Assembly: GCA_023664045.1 (NCBI GenBank) | Contig: JAMPGH010000001.1 | Span: 1 to 55,989, forward strand | Origin: Alistipes senegalensis | Lineage (GTDB): Bacteria > Bacteroidota > Bacteroidia > Bacteroidales > Rikenellaceae | Length of the DNA stretch: 55,989 nt | Reading direction: 5' to 3' | The notes under the pieces: model-generated | What the model saw: the letters and a program-made list of their open reading frames with translations, nothing else | Told to the model about the DNA's origin: nothing | The model's database searches: none | Shown: piece by piece, positions 32,580 to 41,643 of the stretch | Position numbering within the stretch: the first letter of the stretch is position 1 | Layout of the letters: each line of letters opens with the position of its first letter | Program-made: the position numbers and the translations under genes

Positions 32580-34124
32580 TTATTCGGCCGCTTCCACGAT
32601 TTTTATCTCCAGATCGGGAGCTGCGCGGCGCACGGCGCTCTCCACCCGCTCGGCGACCGTGCGGTCGTCGAAGAGCCCCACGACGAACTTCTGCCCGGCG
32701 CGCGAGACTCCGGCCTCTCCGGCCGAGGAGGCGATCGCCTCCCGGACCTCCTCGGGCAGAGCCTCCGAGGTAGCGATCTCGATGCGGAAAAGCCCCTGCT
32801 CGGGATCGCCGTCGACCGAGACGTTGCGGTAGACGCCGTCGCACCACACGACGATTTCGGGCCGTACGAAGCCGCGTTTCTTCAGGCGGGCCTGCGTCTC
32901 CTCGGCCTCGCGGCGCGTGGCGAAGCCGCCGGCGTAGTAGCACCATTTGCCCTGCCCGTTCACCCGGTAGGAGAGGGGCCACGCCCCGCGGAACACCGAG
33001 GGCGGACGTTTGGCGCCGAACGTCCCGAGCAGCACGCGATAGATCGTACCCCGGGCGTAGATCCGACACTCGGGAATCGGATTCCGGGCGTCGTATTTGG
33101 GCGACGAAGAAAAGGCCACGCTGTCGTATTCGAGGAAACAGCGCTCCTCCAGCTCCGACCGGGGCAGGAGGAAATCGACGGACGACAGACGCACGGCGAC
33201 GCCGCGCAGCGAATCGGCGGCCTGCGCGAAGCCTAACAGCGCCGCGACGGAGGTTTCGTAGTCGACGATCGCCTGCCGCCGCAGCATGTAGTCGACGATC
33301 TCGTCCGAAGCCGTGGTTCCGGCCAGTTCCGCGAAGGAGCCGGCCGCCTCGGCGGCGCTCCGTTCCTGGAGGGCCAGCAGCTCCTCCTCGCCGAGCTTGT
33401 CCAACAGATAATCGTAGGCGAAGTTCTTGTTGTCGCAGATATAGTTCCACATCGCGGAGAGCGAGTCGGCCAGCGCGCCGTTCTCCGTTTCGAGCGCCCC
33501 GTAGCGGTCGAAGAGGGGCACGGCCTCCTCCTCGGCGGTCGCCGCACGATAGGCTTCGGCCAGCCGAAGGAGCTCGGCATGGTTGGCGCAGTAACGGCGC
33601 ATGCACGCCTCGGCCAGCGGCTCCAGCCGCTGGGCCTGCTGCAGGGCGGCGTAGTCCTCGGCCGGCAGGCGGTCGCGGAAGTAGCGGTTGGCGAGCAGGT
33701 AGCGCTTCTTCTGCGACTCGGGAATCCCGGGATCGGCCGGCCGGTCGGACCCGCCCTCCGGCTCCGCGGCATCGAGGTTGGCGAGCACCCAGTTCTGCTC
33801 GATGGTATTGATCTTGTCGATCAGTCGTCCTTTGGCCGTGCGGATCTCGAAGATCCGGTTCTCCAGCTCCAGAATCTCGTCGGAGAGCGACCGCAAGTCG
33901 GCCGGATTTTCACGCAGCCGCCGACGCATGCCCTCCACGGCGCGAACCACCGAATCCTCGCGCTCCTGCAGCCGGGCATCCTCTTCCAGAAGCGACATGT
34001 ACTCCCCGTCGCCCTCCAGCCCGGCGATCCGGGCTTCGACGGGTGGACGCCGGGCGCACACGCCCGAAGCACAGCACAGCACGGCGCCCGCAAAGAGGCA
34101 AATCAAGCGAATCGTCTTGGTCAT
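32580..34124 (-). CDS. Secreted coiled-coil protein with a SPOR-like C-terminal region
   Basis: 514 residues from the ATG at 34124, which overlaps the trkH stop as ATGA. It has a signal peptide (MTKTIRLICLFAGAVLCCASGVCA), then long helical stretches (VRAVEGMRRRLRENPADLRSLSDEILELENRIFEIR) and a C-terminal part with YRVLLGTFGAKRPPSVFRG, YYAGGFATRREAEETQARLKKRGF and a further FVVGLFDDRTVAERVESAVR. The last resemble SPOR-type repeats that bind denuded peptidoglycan. The family is not one I can name, and function is unknown. Translational coupling to TrkH is the main context clue. Confidence 0.75.
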   Translation of the reverse strand: MTKTIRLICLFAGAVLCCASGVCARRPPVEARIAGLEGDGEYMSLLEEDARLQEREDSVVRAVEGMRRRLRENPADLRSLSDEILELENRIFEIRTAKGRLIDKINTIEQNWVLANLDAAEPEGGSDRPADPGIPESQKKRYLLANRYFRDRLPAEDYAALQQAQRLEPLAEACMRRYCANHAELLRLAEAYRAATAEEEAVPLFDRYGALETENGALADSLSAMWNYICDNKNFAYDYLLDKLGEEELLALQERSAAEAAGSFAELAGTTASDEIVDYMLRRQAIVDYETSVAALLGFAQAADSLRGVAVRLSSVDFLLPRSELEERCFLEYDSVAFSSSPKYDARNPIPECRIYARGTIYRVLLGTFGAKRPPSVFRGAWPLSYRVNGQGKWCYYAGGFATRREAEETQARLKKRGFVRPEIVVWCDGVYRNVSVDGDPEQGLFRIEIATSEALPEEVREAIASSAGEAGVSRAGQKFVVGLFDDRTVAERVESAVRRAAPDLEIKIVEAAE

Positions 34125-35566
34125 CTCCACCATTTGATAAAAAAGAGCTGAATGAGTCCGAATATCTCCAGACGCCCGAGGAGCATCAGCAGCGAATCGA
34201 AAAGTTTGAGCATGCCGGGCAGCTCGGCATAGGTGCTCATCGAGCCCACCTGCCCGAAACCGGGGCCCACGTTGCCCAGCATGGCCACCGAGCTGCTGAA
34301 AGCCGTGGTCAGGTCGGCGCCGCAGAGCGCCGCGAAGAGCGTGCCGGCCAGAATGAGCATGACGTAGGCGACGATGAAGGTCATCACCGTATGCAGGAAC
34401 TCGCTCTCCTGCACCACGCCGTCCAACCGGATGCGGATCACGGCGTTGGGGTGCTGCTGCTGCCTCAGGCGCGTACGCATCATCTTCCCGGCCAGCACCA
34501 GCCGGTTGATCTTGATGCCGCCCGACGTCGAGCCGGCCGAGGCGCAGACACACGACCCGAAGATCAGCAGCACGACCGCCAGCGGCGTCCAGAGGTTGGT
34601 GTCGGCCGTGGCGAAGCCGGTGGTCGTAACGAGCGAGACGAACTGGAACAGTCCGTAGCGGAACGAAGCCGAAAGCGTGGGGTAGAGCCCGGCGGCATAG
34701 AGGCTGACGGCGATCACGGCGCCGCCCGCGAGCAGCATGCCCAGATACCAGCGCGTTACCTCCGAGCGGGCGATGTTGTTGCGCTTGCCCGTTACGGTGG
34801 CGTAGATCAGTCCGAAATGGATGCCCGCCGTAGCCATGACGAAGATGAGGATCGTGTCGATGAGCGGGCTGTTGTAGTAGGCGATGCTGGCGTTGCGGGT
34901 CGAGAATCCGCTGGTGGCGCTCGCCGACATGCCGTGGCAGAGGGCGTCGAACCAGTTCATGCCGGCCAGCTTGAGCGCGAGGACCGCGAGCACGGTAAGC
35001 CCGACGTAGACCACCAGCAGGATCCGCACGATGATCTGCGTGCGGTAGCGGTAGTTGTCTTTGGCCAGCGCCGAGAGCTCCACGTTCGAGAGGGTCATCT
35101 TGCTGCGGCCCATCGAGGGGAGGATCACCAGCGCGAACATCACCACGCCCATGCCGCCGATCCATGTGGAGGAGATGCGCCAGAACTGCATGCCCCGCGG
35201 CAGCGCTTCGATGTCGGTCAGGATCGTGGCGCCGGTGGTGGTGAAGCCCGAGACGCTTTCGAAGATAGCGTTCACCGGCGTGAACTCGCCGCCCCAGATC
35301 AGGTAGGGGAACGTGCCGACCACGCAGGCCACGAGCCACGAACCGACGACGATGCAGAAACCCTCCTTGTTGGAGAGCTGCACCTTCTTCTCGACGAAGA
35401 TCAGCGGAAAAGCCCCCAGCAGGGCGGTCAGCAGCGCCGCGAGCAGCAGCGGGTAAAACGACGAATCCGTACCGCTGAGCCACGAGATGCCGGCCGAGAG
35501 CAGCATGAACCCCGCGACGAACAGCATCACCATGCCGATGTATCTCAAAACGACGTCTACCCGCAT
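34121..35566 (-). CDS. trkH: TrkH-family potassium uptake protein
   Basis: 481 residues, a membrane channel of four MPM repeats. The selectivity-filter loops read SGFTTTGATIL, ASATSGFSTRN, VTTTGFATADT and MLGNVGPGFG; the conserved filter glycines are all present. It moves K+ (or Na+) across the inner membrane. The regulatory partner TrkA/KtrA is not in the window. It lies between an orphan sensor-like protein (6-base gap) and the SPOR-like protein (ATGA overlap). Confidence 0.96.
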   Translation of the reverse strand: MRVDVVLRYIGMVMLFVAGFMLLSAGISWLSGTDSSFYPLLLAALLTALLGAFPLIFVEKKVQLSNKEGFCIVVGSWLVACVVGTFPYLIWGGEFTPVNAIFESVSGFTTTGATILTDIEALPRGMQFWRISSTWIGGMGVVMFALVILPSMGRSKMTLSNVELSALAKDNYRYRTQIIVRILLVVYVGLTVLAVLALKLAGMNWFDALCHGMSASATSGFSTRNASIAYYNSPLIDTILIFVMATAGIHFGLIYATVTGKRNNIARSEVTRWYLGMLLAGGAVIAVSLYAAGLYPTLSASFRYGLFQFVSLVTTTGFATADTNLWTPLAVVLLIFGSCVCASAGSTSGGIKINRLVLAGKMMRTRLRQQQHPNAVIRIRLDGVVQESEFLHTVMTFIVAYVMLILAGTLFAALCGADLTTAFSSSVAMLGNVGPGFGQVGSMSTYAELPGMLKLFDSLLMLLGRLEIFGLIQLFFIKWWR

Positions 35567-35572
35567 GGCCGC

Positions 35573-36358
35573 CTACATTTTGTTCTGCCGCGAAAAGGCG
35601 ATCAGCGTCTCGATCTTCTCCTTGAGTTCGAGCACTTCGTCCTTCAGGTCGCCCCGCACGGCGAAAGGCGCACGGAAAGCGAGCCAGTCGCCCAGACCTT
35701 TGTTCATGCCCAGAATCGGATTGACGCAGTAGATCGTCATGAAGTAGAAGAACATCAGCACGATGGCGATCATCACCACGAGCGAGATCAGCACCGGCGT
35801 AACGGCCCGGTAGGCGTTGCGCTTCATCTGCACGGTGCGCGGCACCAGCGAACTCTGCGTCGAGGTCATGTAGGCCTTGATGGAGCCGGTCAGGCGGACG
35901 TAGACCGCCATGTATTCGTCCTTGTACCAGCGGGCGCCCTCCGAATCGCTCCGGAAATCCCTCGCGGCCGACGGATCCGGCGCTCCGAAAGCCATGTATT
36001 CATCGGTCAGAACCCGCAGGTCGGTCGCGGCGAAAGCCGTGGAATCGAGGACCGATTTCTCGACCGCCTCGCGCTGGGCCACCTGCAAGCGCTCCTCCAG
36101 CCGCTCCAGACTTGCCAGACAGAGACTGTCGTAGGTCCGGTCGCCGAAGACCGACAGGCGGATCATCGCGACGTTGTGGCTGTGGGCCGCGTCGAGCATC
36201 GCTTTGGCCAGCTCGGCGGTGCGTCTGCCGGTCTGCATCAGGTCGTCCGTATCGCGGCTCAGCCGGCTCAGCTCGACCAGCGAGACCATTCCCGAAAAAA
36301 AGAGCAGGCAGACGATACTCAAGAATCCGATCGTTACCCTTTTGCGCATACCCGTCAT
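35573..36358 (-). CDS. Orphan two-TM sensor-like membrane protein
   Basis: 261 residues (258 if the second Met at 36349 is used). TM1 (VTIGFLSIVCLLFFSGMVSLVEL), a periplasmic helical region of about 150 residues resembling the four-helix-bundle chemoreceptor sensor domain (AAHSHNVAMIRLSVFGDRTYDSL), TM2 (VLISLVVMIAIVLMFFYFMTIY) and a short cytoplasmic helix (DLKDEVLELKEKIETLIAF). There is no kinase, cyclase or signalling domain. It starts the trkH operon with a perfect -7 box at 36395-36402. A role sensing envelope conditions for TrkH is inference. Confidence 0.65.
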   Translation of the reverse strand: MTGMRKRVTIGFLSIVCLLFFSGMVSLVELSRLSRDTDDLMQTGRRTAELAKAMLDAAHSHNVAMIRLSVFGDRTYDSLCLASLERLEERLQVAQREAVEKSVLDSTAFAATDLRVLTDEYMAFGAPDPSAARDFRSDSEGARWYKDEYMAVYVRLTGSIKAYMTSTQSSLVPRTVQMKRNAYRAVTPVLISLVVMIAIVLMFFYFMTIYCVNPILGMNKGLGDWLAFRAPFAVRGDLKDEVLELKEKIETLIAFSRQNKM

Positions 36359-36394
36359 ATCCGTATACCTTGTATCTTATCGTCGTTTTATGAG

Positions 36395-36402
36395 CAAAGA
36401 TA
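36395..36402 (-). promoter_or_regulatory. -7 promoter box of the trkH-floA operon
   Basis: TATCTTTG on the minus strand in the 48-base gap after mtaB, 36 bases before the ATG at 36358. Confidence 0.55.
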
Positions 36403-36406
36403 AGGA

Positions 36407-37705
36407 TTATTCCGCGATTTCTCCCCACAAATCGTGCGAATCGTCCATCGCACCCAGCCGCACGCGGCAGACGGTGTTGATGCGCCGCCGGTCGTAGGGA
36501 GCCCGGACGCGGCGGTATTCGCCCGTATAGCCGAACATCAGGCCGCCGCGCATGGTGCTCTCGAACAAGACGTCGGCCTCGGTGCCGCAGCCCTGCGCGC
36601 AGAACTCGCCGTGCAGCCGCCGGCACAGCTCCTCCAGCTCGCCCACGCGCCGCGTAGCCACCGACGACTGCACCTTGCCGGGCATCGCGACGGCCGGCGT
36701 GCCGGGCCGCTCGGAGAAGGGGAAGACATGCAGGAACGCGGGCCGGAGCTCGGCGAGGAAGTCGTAGGTCGCGCGGAAATCGGCCTCCGTCTCGCCGGGG
36801 AAGCCGACGATGACGTCGATGCCGATGAAGGCGCCGGGCATCGCCCGCCGCACGGCGGCGATGCGGTCCGCGAAGCGGGCCGCGGTATAGCGCCGGCGCA
36901 TGAGGCCCAGAATGCGGTCCGAACCGCTCTGCAGGGGGATGTGGAAGTGGTGCTGGAACTTGGGCGCGGAGGCGCAGAAGTCGATGATCTCGTCGGTGAG
37001 CAGGTTGGGCTCGATCGACGAGATGCGGTAGCGCTCGATCCCCTCGACGTCGTTCAGGGCCCGCAGCAGGTCGATGAACCGCTCGCCCGTCGTGCGGCCG
37101 AAGTCGCCGGTGTTGACCCCCGTGATGACGATCTCGCGCTGACCCGCCGCCGCGATCTGCCGCGCCTCCGCGACCAAGTCGGCGACGGGCATGTTGCGGC
37201 TCGCGCCGCGGGCGTAGTGGATCGTGCAATAGGAGCAGCAGTAGTCGCAGCCGTCCTGCACCTTGAGGAAAGCGCGCGTGCGGTCGCCGCTCGAAAAGGC
37301 GGCGAAGAACGAGGTCAAAGCCTCGGTCTCGCAGCTGTAGACCTGCGCGCGGCCCTTGCCCGAGAGTTCGACCACCCGCCGGTACAAAGCGCCCTTGTCG
37401 TTGTTGCTCAACACGAGGTCCACGCCCTCGATCGCCGCGATCTCCTGCGGCTCGAGCTGGGCGTAGCACCCCGTTACGGCGATGATGGCCTGCGGATTGC
37501 GGCGGTGGAGCTTGCGGATCAGGTTGCGGCACTTCTTGTCGGCATGCTCGGTAACCGAGCAGCTGTTGATGACGCAAATGTCGGCCTCGGCATCGGGCGC
37601 CACGCGCTCGAAACCTCCCCGCTCGAACTCCCGGGCCAGCGTCGAGGACTCCGAGAAGTTGAGCTTGCAGCCGAGGGTATGGAAATTGACTCTGCGGGAT
37701 TGCAT
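36407..37705 (-). CDS. mtaB: tRNA t6A37 methylthiotransferase MtaB
   Basis: 432 residues from the ATG at 37705; longer in-frame starts run through another gene's promoter region and are rejected. N-terminal MTTase domain (VNFHTLGCKLNFSES; CVINSCSVTEHADKKCRNLIRKLHRRNP; VTGCYAQ) supplies three cluster cysteines. Radical SAM motif CDYCCSYC near residue 150 follows, then IDVIVGFPGETE and a TRAM-like C-terminus. It converts t6A37 to ms2t6A37 in tRNAs reading ANN codons. Confidence 0.95.
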   Translation of the reverse strand: MQSRRVNFHTLGCKLNFSESSTLAREFERGGFERVAPDAEADICVINSCSVTEHADKKCRNLIRKLHRRNPQAIIAVTGCYAQLEPQEIAAIEGVDLVLSNNDKGALYRRVVELSGKGRAQVYSCETEALTSFFAAFSSGDRTRAFLKVQDGCDYCCSYCTIHYARGASRNMPVADLVAEARQIAAAGQREIVITGVNTGDFGRTTGERFIDLLRALNDVEGIERYRISSIEPNLLTDEIIDFCASAPKFQHHFHIPLQSGSDRILGLMRRRYTAARFADRIAAVRRAMPGAFIGIDVIVGFPGETEADFRATYDFLAELRPAFLHVFPFSERPGTPAVAMPGKVQSSVATRRVGELEELCRRLHGEFCAQGCGTEADVLFESTMRGGLMFGYTGEYRRVRAPYDRRRINTVCRVRLGAMDDSHDLWGEIAE

Positions 37706-37812
37706 GCGAATAAAAGTGAAATGCGAAAAGGGCAAGGCGAAAAGTCCGTGCCTTCCGACCGCGAAATTACGAAAAGCGGCCGAAAAAGAGCGGCTTTTCC
37801 CGGAAAAAAGCG

Positions 37813-37820
37813 TAAATTTG
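37813..37820 (+). promoter_or_regulatory. -7 promoter box of the metal permease gene
   Basis: TAAATTTG, a perfect match 32 bases before the ATG at 37853, in the divergent region shared with mtaB. Confidence 0.6.
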
Positions 37821-37852
37821 CGCGCATTGCCCGAAAAAGCCCCGGAAGAACT

Positions 37853-38686
37853 ATGGGATTCATCGACGATCTGATACACTACGGCTACCTCTCCAACGCG
37901 CTGGCGGCCTGCATTCTTGCAGGCATCGCGTGCGGCATCGCAGGCACCTACGTCGTCTGCCGGAGAATGGTCTTCCTGGCGGGCGGCATCACCCACGCCT
38001 CGTTCGGCGGTCTGGGCATCGCCTTCTATCTGGGTGCCGACCCCATCGCCGGGGCCCTGCTCTTCGCCGTGGCGTCGGCACTGGGCATCGAGTGGGCCGG
38101 CTCGCGGGGCCGCATCCGCGAAGATTCGGCCATCGGCATCGTCTGGTCGGTGGGCATGGCCGTGGGTGCGCTCTTCATGAGCCTTAGGCCGGGCTACACG
38201 TCGGGCGACCTGTCGGCCTATCTGTTCGGCAGCATCATCACCGTTACGCGCGGCGACGTGGCCGCGCTGGCCGTACTCACGGCAGTGATCGTCGTCGGCG
38301 CGGCGCTGTGGCTCCGGCCGATCATGTACGTGGCTTTCGACCGGGAGTTCGCCCGCAGCTGCGGCATCCCCACGCAACGGATCTCCTACCTGCTGGCGGC
38401 CGCGGTCGCCGTCGCGATCGTCCTCTCGATCCGCATCATGGGCATCGTGCTGCTGATCTCGATGCTCACGCTGCCCGTGGCGATCGTCGACACGCTCTCG
38501 CACTCCTACCGCACGCTGGCCCTCGGAGCTCCGGCGGTCGCCGTGGCGGGCAACGTGGCGGGACTCGTGGCGAGCTATCATTTCGAAGTTCCGCCCGGCG
38601 CGGCCATAATATTTACGCTCACGCTGATGCTCGTTGCGGTAAAACTGCTAACTTTGCGTCGCAGAAAAACGGTACCGGCCGCATGA
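37853..38686 (+). CDS. Metal ABC transporter permease (ABC-3/ZnuB-like)
   Basis: 277 residues with about eight TM segments. LAACILAGIACGIAGTYVVCRRMVFLAGGITHASFGGLGIAFYLG is the diagnostic N-terminus of ZnuB/MntB-type permeases, and LLISMLTLPVAIVDTL the conserved late loop. It would import Zn, Mn or Fe with an ATPase and a binding protein, but neither is adjacent, so the partners are elsewhere. Its TGA overlaps the next ATG (ATGA at 38683-38686). Confidence 0.9.
   Translation: MGFIDDLIHYGYLSNALAACILAGIACGIAGTYVVCRRMVFLAGGITHASFGGLGIAFYLGADPIAGALLFAVASALGIEWAGSRGRIREDSAIGIVWSVGMAVGALFMSLRPGYTSGDLSAYLFGSIITVTRGDVAALAVLTAVIVVGAALWLRPIMYVAFDREFARSCGIPTQRISYLLAAAVAVAIVLSIRIMGIVLLISMLTLPVAIVDTLSHSYRTLALGAPAVAVAGNVAGLVASYHFEVPPGAAIIFTLTLMLVAVKLLTLRRRKTVPAA
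38649..38656 (+). promoter_or_regulatory. Possible internal promoter ahead of the LptF/G-like gene
   Basis: TAACTTTG, a perfect -7 match inside the permease 3' end, 26 bases before the next ATG. It may give extra transcription of the lipopolysaccharide permease and ribBA. Confidence 0.35.
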
Positions 38687-40188
38687 AAACCATCCACAAA
38701 CTCATACTCAAGGCCTATCTGGGCCCGATGGTGCTGACTTTCTTCATCGTCATGTTCGTGCTGATGATGAACTTCGTATGGCGCTACATCGACGAACTGG
38801 TGGGCAAGGGTCTGAGCGCCGGCATCATCATCGAGCTGATGACCTACGCGATGGCCAACATGCTGCCGCTGGGGCTGCCGCTGGCCGTGCTGCTGGCGGC
38901 GATCATGACGATGGGCAATCTGGGCGAGAACTACGAACTGCTGGCCCTCAAGTCGGCGGGTCTGTCGCTCGTGCGCATCACGCAGCCGCTGCTCATTCTG
39001 GTGAGCCTGATCGCCGTGGGCAGCTTCTTTATCGGCAACAATCTGGTGCCCTACGCCAACAAGAAGATGTACAGCATCATCTACGACATACGCCAGCAAC
39101 GCCAGACCCTCGAATTCCAGGACGGGCTCTTCTTCAACGGGCTGGACGACATGTCGATCCGCGTGGGACATCAGGACCCCGAGACCCACCGGCTCTACGA
39201 CGTGCTGATCTACGACAACCGCCCGGGCAACCGCGGCAACATGAACACCATCGTCGCCGACTCGGGATACATCCGCCTCTCGGACGACAAGCGCTCCCTG
39301 TTGGTTACGCTCTACCACGGCGAGACCTACGAACAGACCCGCAACAGCCAGTGGTACACCAAGAGCGCCCTGCGCCACTACACCTTCGACCTCCAGAAGC
39401 AGGAGATCCCGATGGAGGGCTTCGCGATGGAACGCAGCGACGGCGACAACATCTCCAACAGCCAGACCAAGAACATCAACCAGCTGCAGGACGACATCGA
39501 CTCGCTGGAGCTGAAAGTCAACTCGGCGACGAGCGGCTCCTACGAACCGCTGCTCAAGCAGCAGATCTTCGTCCGCGACCACAACGTGCTGCCGCTGCCC
39601 GACAGCCTGCGCATCGACAAACGCGCCTTCCGCGACATGCAGGCCGCGGACTCCATCGAGCGGCTGCCGCTGCGCGAAAAGGAGCGCATCTGGAATCAGG
39701 CCCGCTCGGCGGCCAAGAACTCGCGCAACATGTTCTCGTTCGACGAGACGACGGCCAAAGAGGCGCTCAACCAACTCTACCGCTCGAAAGTCGAGTGGCA
39801 CAAAAAGGTGTCGCTGCCCGTCTCGATCATCATCTTCTTCCTGATCGGAGCCCCGCTGGGCGCCATCATCCGCAAGGGCGGACTGGGACTTCCGGTCGTG
39901 GTGTCGGTGATCTTCTTCGTCATCTACTACATCATCTCGCTCTCGGGCGAAAAGCAAGTCAAGGAGGGGAGCTGGGAGGCCGTATGGGGCATGTGGATCT
40001 CGTCGTTCATCCTGACGCCCATCGCCGTCTACCTGACCTACAAGGCGACCAACGACTCGGCGCTGCTGGACACCGACTGGTACGCAGGCAAGATCAAGGC
40101 CCTGCGCGAACGGCTCTACCCGCTGCTCCGGAGGGCGAAAAACGCAATAAAAAACAAACGACATGGCAAACGAAACGATACTCGATAG
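38683..40188 (+). CDS. LptF/LptG-family lipopolysaccharide export permease
   Basis: 501 residues from the ATG at 38683; a longer frame through the permease gene is rejected. [21 protein letters not shown] and [14 protein letters not shown]-type TM segments open the protein, a long periplasmic beta-jellyroll follows (residues about 125-370), and three TM segments close it ([29 protein letters not shown]). YjgP/YjgQ proteins pull lipopolysaccharide from the inner membrane together with LptB. It overlaps ribBA by 26 bases. Confidence 0.92.
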   Translation: MKTIHKLILKAYLGPMVLTFFIVMFVLMMNFVWRYIDELVGKGLSAGIIIELMTYAMANMLPLGLPLAVLLAAIMTMGNLGENYELLALKSAGLSLVRITQPLLILVSLIAVGSFFIGNNLVPYANKKMYSIIYDIRQQRQTLEFQDGLFFNGLDDMSIRVGHQDPETHRLYDVLIYDNRPGNRGNMNTIVADSGYIRLSDDKRSLLVTLYHGETYEQTRNSQWYTKSALRHYTFDLQKQEIPMEGFAMERSDGDNISNSQTKNINQLQDDIDSLELKVNSATSGSYEPLLKQQIFVRDHNVLPLPDSLRIDKRAFRDMQAADSIERLPLREKERIWNQARSAAKNSRNMFSFDETTAKEALNQLYRSKVEWHKKVSLPVSIIIFFLIGAPLGAIIRKGGLGLPVVVSVIFFVIYYIISLSGEKQVKEGSWEAVWGMWISSFILTPIAVYLTYKATNDSALLDTDWYAGKIKALRERLYPLLRRAKNAIKNKRHGKRNDTR

Positions 40189-41395
40189 CGTCGAGGAGGT
40201 CATCGAAGATTTCCGGGCCGGCAAGGTGGTGATCGTCGTCGACGACGAAGACCGCGAAAACGAAGGCGACTTCATCGTCGCGGCCGAGAAGATCACCCCC
40301 GAGATCGTCAACTTCATGCTCAAGGAGGGCCGCGGCGTACTCTGCGCCCCCTTGAGCGAAGAACGCTGCGCGGCGCTGGAACTCAACATGATGGAGGAGA
40401 ACAACACCTCGCTTCTGGGCACGCCTTTCACCGTAACGGTCGACCTGCTGGGCCACGGCTGCACCACGGGCGTCTCGATCCACGACCGTGCGGCGACGAT
40501 CCGCGCCCTGGCCGACCCGACGACCGCGCCCTCCGATCTGGGACGTCCGGGACACATCAACCCCCTGCGGGCCCGCGAAAAAGGGGTGCTGCGCCGCCCG
40601 GGACACACCGAAGCGGCGGTCGATCTGGCGCGCTTGGCGGGGTTGCAGCCGGCGGGCGCCCTGATCGAGATCATGAACGAAGACGGCACGATGGCCCGCA
40701 TGCCGCAGCTGCGCGAAATCGCGAAGAAGTTCGGCCTCCGGATGATCTCCATCGCCTCGCTGATCGCCTATCGCCTGCGCGAAGAATCGCTTATCGAAAA
40801 GGGCGTTACGGTGCCGCTGCCCACGGCGTGGGGCGACTTCAAGATCACGCCGTTCCGTCAGAAATCCGACGGCGTGGAACATGTGGCCCTGACCAAAGGC
40901 GAGTGGCGGGAGGACGAACCGGTCCTGATCCGCGTACACTCCTCCTGCGCCACGGGCGACATCTTCGGCTCCTACCGCTGCGACTGCGGCGACCAGCTCC
41001 ACCGGGCCATGCAGATGATCGAAAAGGAGGGCAAGGGAGCCGTGGTCTACCTCAATCAGGAGGGGCGCGGCATCGGTCTCTGCAACAAGATCCACGCCTA
41101 CAAACTGCAGGACGAGGGTCTGGACACCGTGGATGCCAACCTGCGCTTAGGCTTCAAAGCCGACGAACGCGACTACGGCGTGGGAGCGAGCATCATCCGC
41201 GAACTGGGCATCCGCCGCATGCGTCTGATGACCAACAACCCGCTCAAGCGGGCCGGCTTAGAGGGCTACGGCCTGAAGATCGACGAGATCGTGCCGATCG
41301 TCATCGCGCCCAACAAATACAACGAACACTACTTGGAGACCAAGCAGGAGCGCATGCAGCACACGCTGGGGCTGAAACCCTCCGACCGCAAGTAG
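40163..41395 (+). CDS. ribBA: Bifunctional riboflavin biosynthesis protein RibBA
   Basis: 410 residues. The N-terminal DHBP synthase half (residues 1-200) shows [23 protein letters not shown] and [10 protein letters not shown]. The C-terminal GTP cyclohydrolase II half shows the zinc cysteines in [21 protein letters not shown] and the NQEGRGIGL motif. It catalyses the two entry reactions to riboflavin from ribulose 5-phosphate and GTP. No FMN riboswitch is visible, as the gene starts inside the preceding one. The 3' flank is a tandem repeat. Confidence 0.97.
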   Translation: MANETILDSVEEVIEDFRAGKVVIVVDDEDRENEGDFIVAAEKITPEIVNFMLKEGRGVLCAPLSEERCAALELNMMEENNTSLLGTPFTVTVDLLGHGCTTGVSIHDRAATIRALADPTTAPSDLGRPGHINPLRAREKGVLRRPGHTEAAVDLARLAGLQPAGALIEIMNEDGTMARMPQLREIAKKFGLRMISIASLIAYRLREESLIEKGVTVPLPTAWGDFKITPFRQKSDGVEHVALTKGEWREDEPVLIRVHSSCATGDIFGSYRCDCGDQLHRAMQMIEKEGKGAVVYLNQEGRGIGLCNKIHAYKLQDEGLDTVDANLRLGFKADERDYGVGASIIRELGIRRMRLMTNNPLKRAGLEGYGLKIDEIVPIVIAPNKYNEHYLETKQERMQHTLGLKPSDRK

Positions 41396-41431
41396 AAAGC
41401 GGGGGGGGCAGACGCGAGCGGCGGACGATGG

Positions 41432-41583
41432 GCGCTACGGAAAAGCTACGGCGCATCGGAAAAGCTGCTGGCACTACGAAAACACTGCGAGTGCTTAGGA
41501 AATGCTGCGGGGGCTTAGAAAACACTGCGAGTGCTTAGGAAAAGCTGCTGGCACTACGAAAACGCTGCGGGTGCTTGGAAAAC
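41432..41583. repeat. Minisatellite of about eight 19-21-bp units
   Basis: Degenerate units end in gaaaa or ggaaaa, for example gctgctggcactacgaaaa (twice) and cactgcgagtgcttaggaaa (twice), arranged head to tail between ribBA and fmt. gcact/agtgc complementarity between units allows small hairpins. A run of eight G precedes the array (41401-41408). No unit-length multiple of three is maintained, so it is not coding. Confidence 0.8.
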
Positions 41584-41643
41584 GCCCCGGCCGCATCCCG
41601 GAGGAGAGGAAGGGGAGACAATCGAAATAACAGCCGAATAATT

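Noticed and set aside
34125-35483. N-terminal extension of the SPOR-like protein across trkH
   Set aside because: It reads trkH in a wrong frame. The ATG at 34124, overlapping the trkH stop and followed by a signal peptide, is the natural start.
38308-38682. Longer start for the LptF/G-like protein
   Set aside because: It overlaps the metal permease in another frame. The ATGA overlap at 38683 and the family N-terminus fix the start.
40100-40190. FMN riboswitch ahead of ribBA
   Set aside because: ribBA starts inside the LptF/G-like coding region with no room for the conserved aptamer, and none of its motifs is visible.
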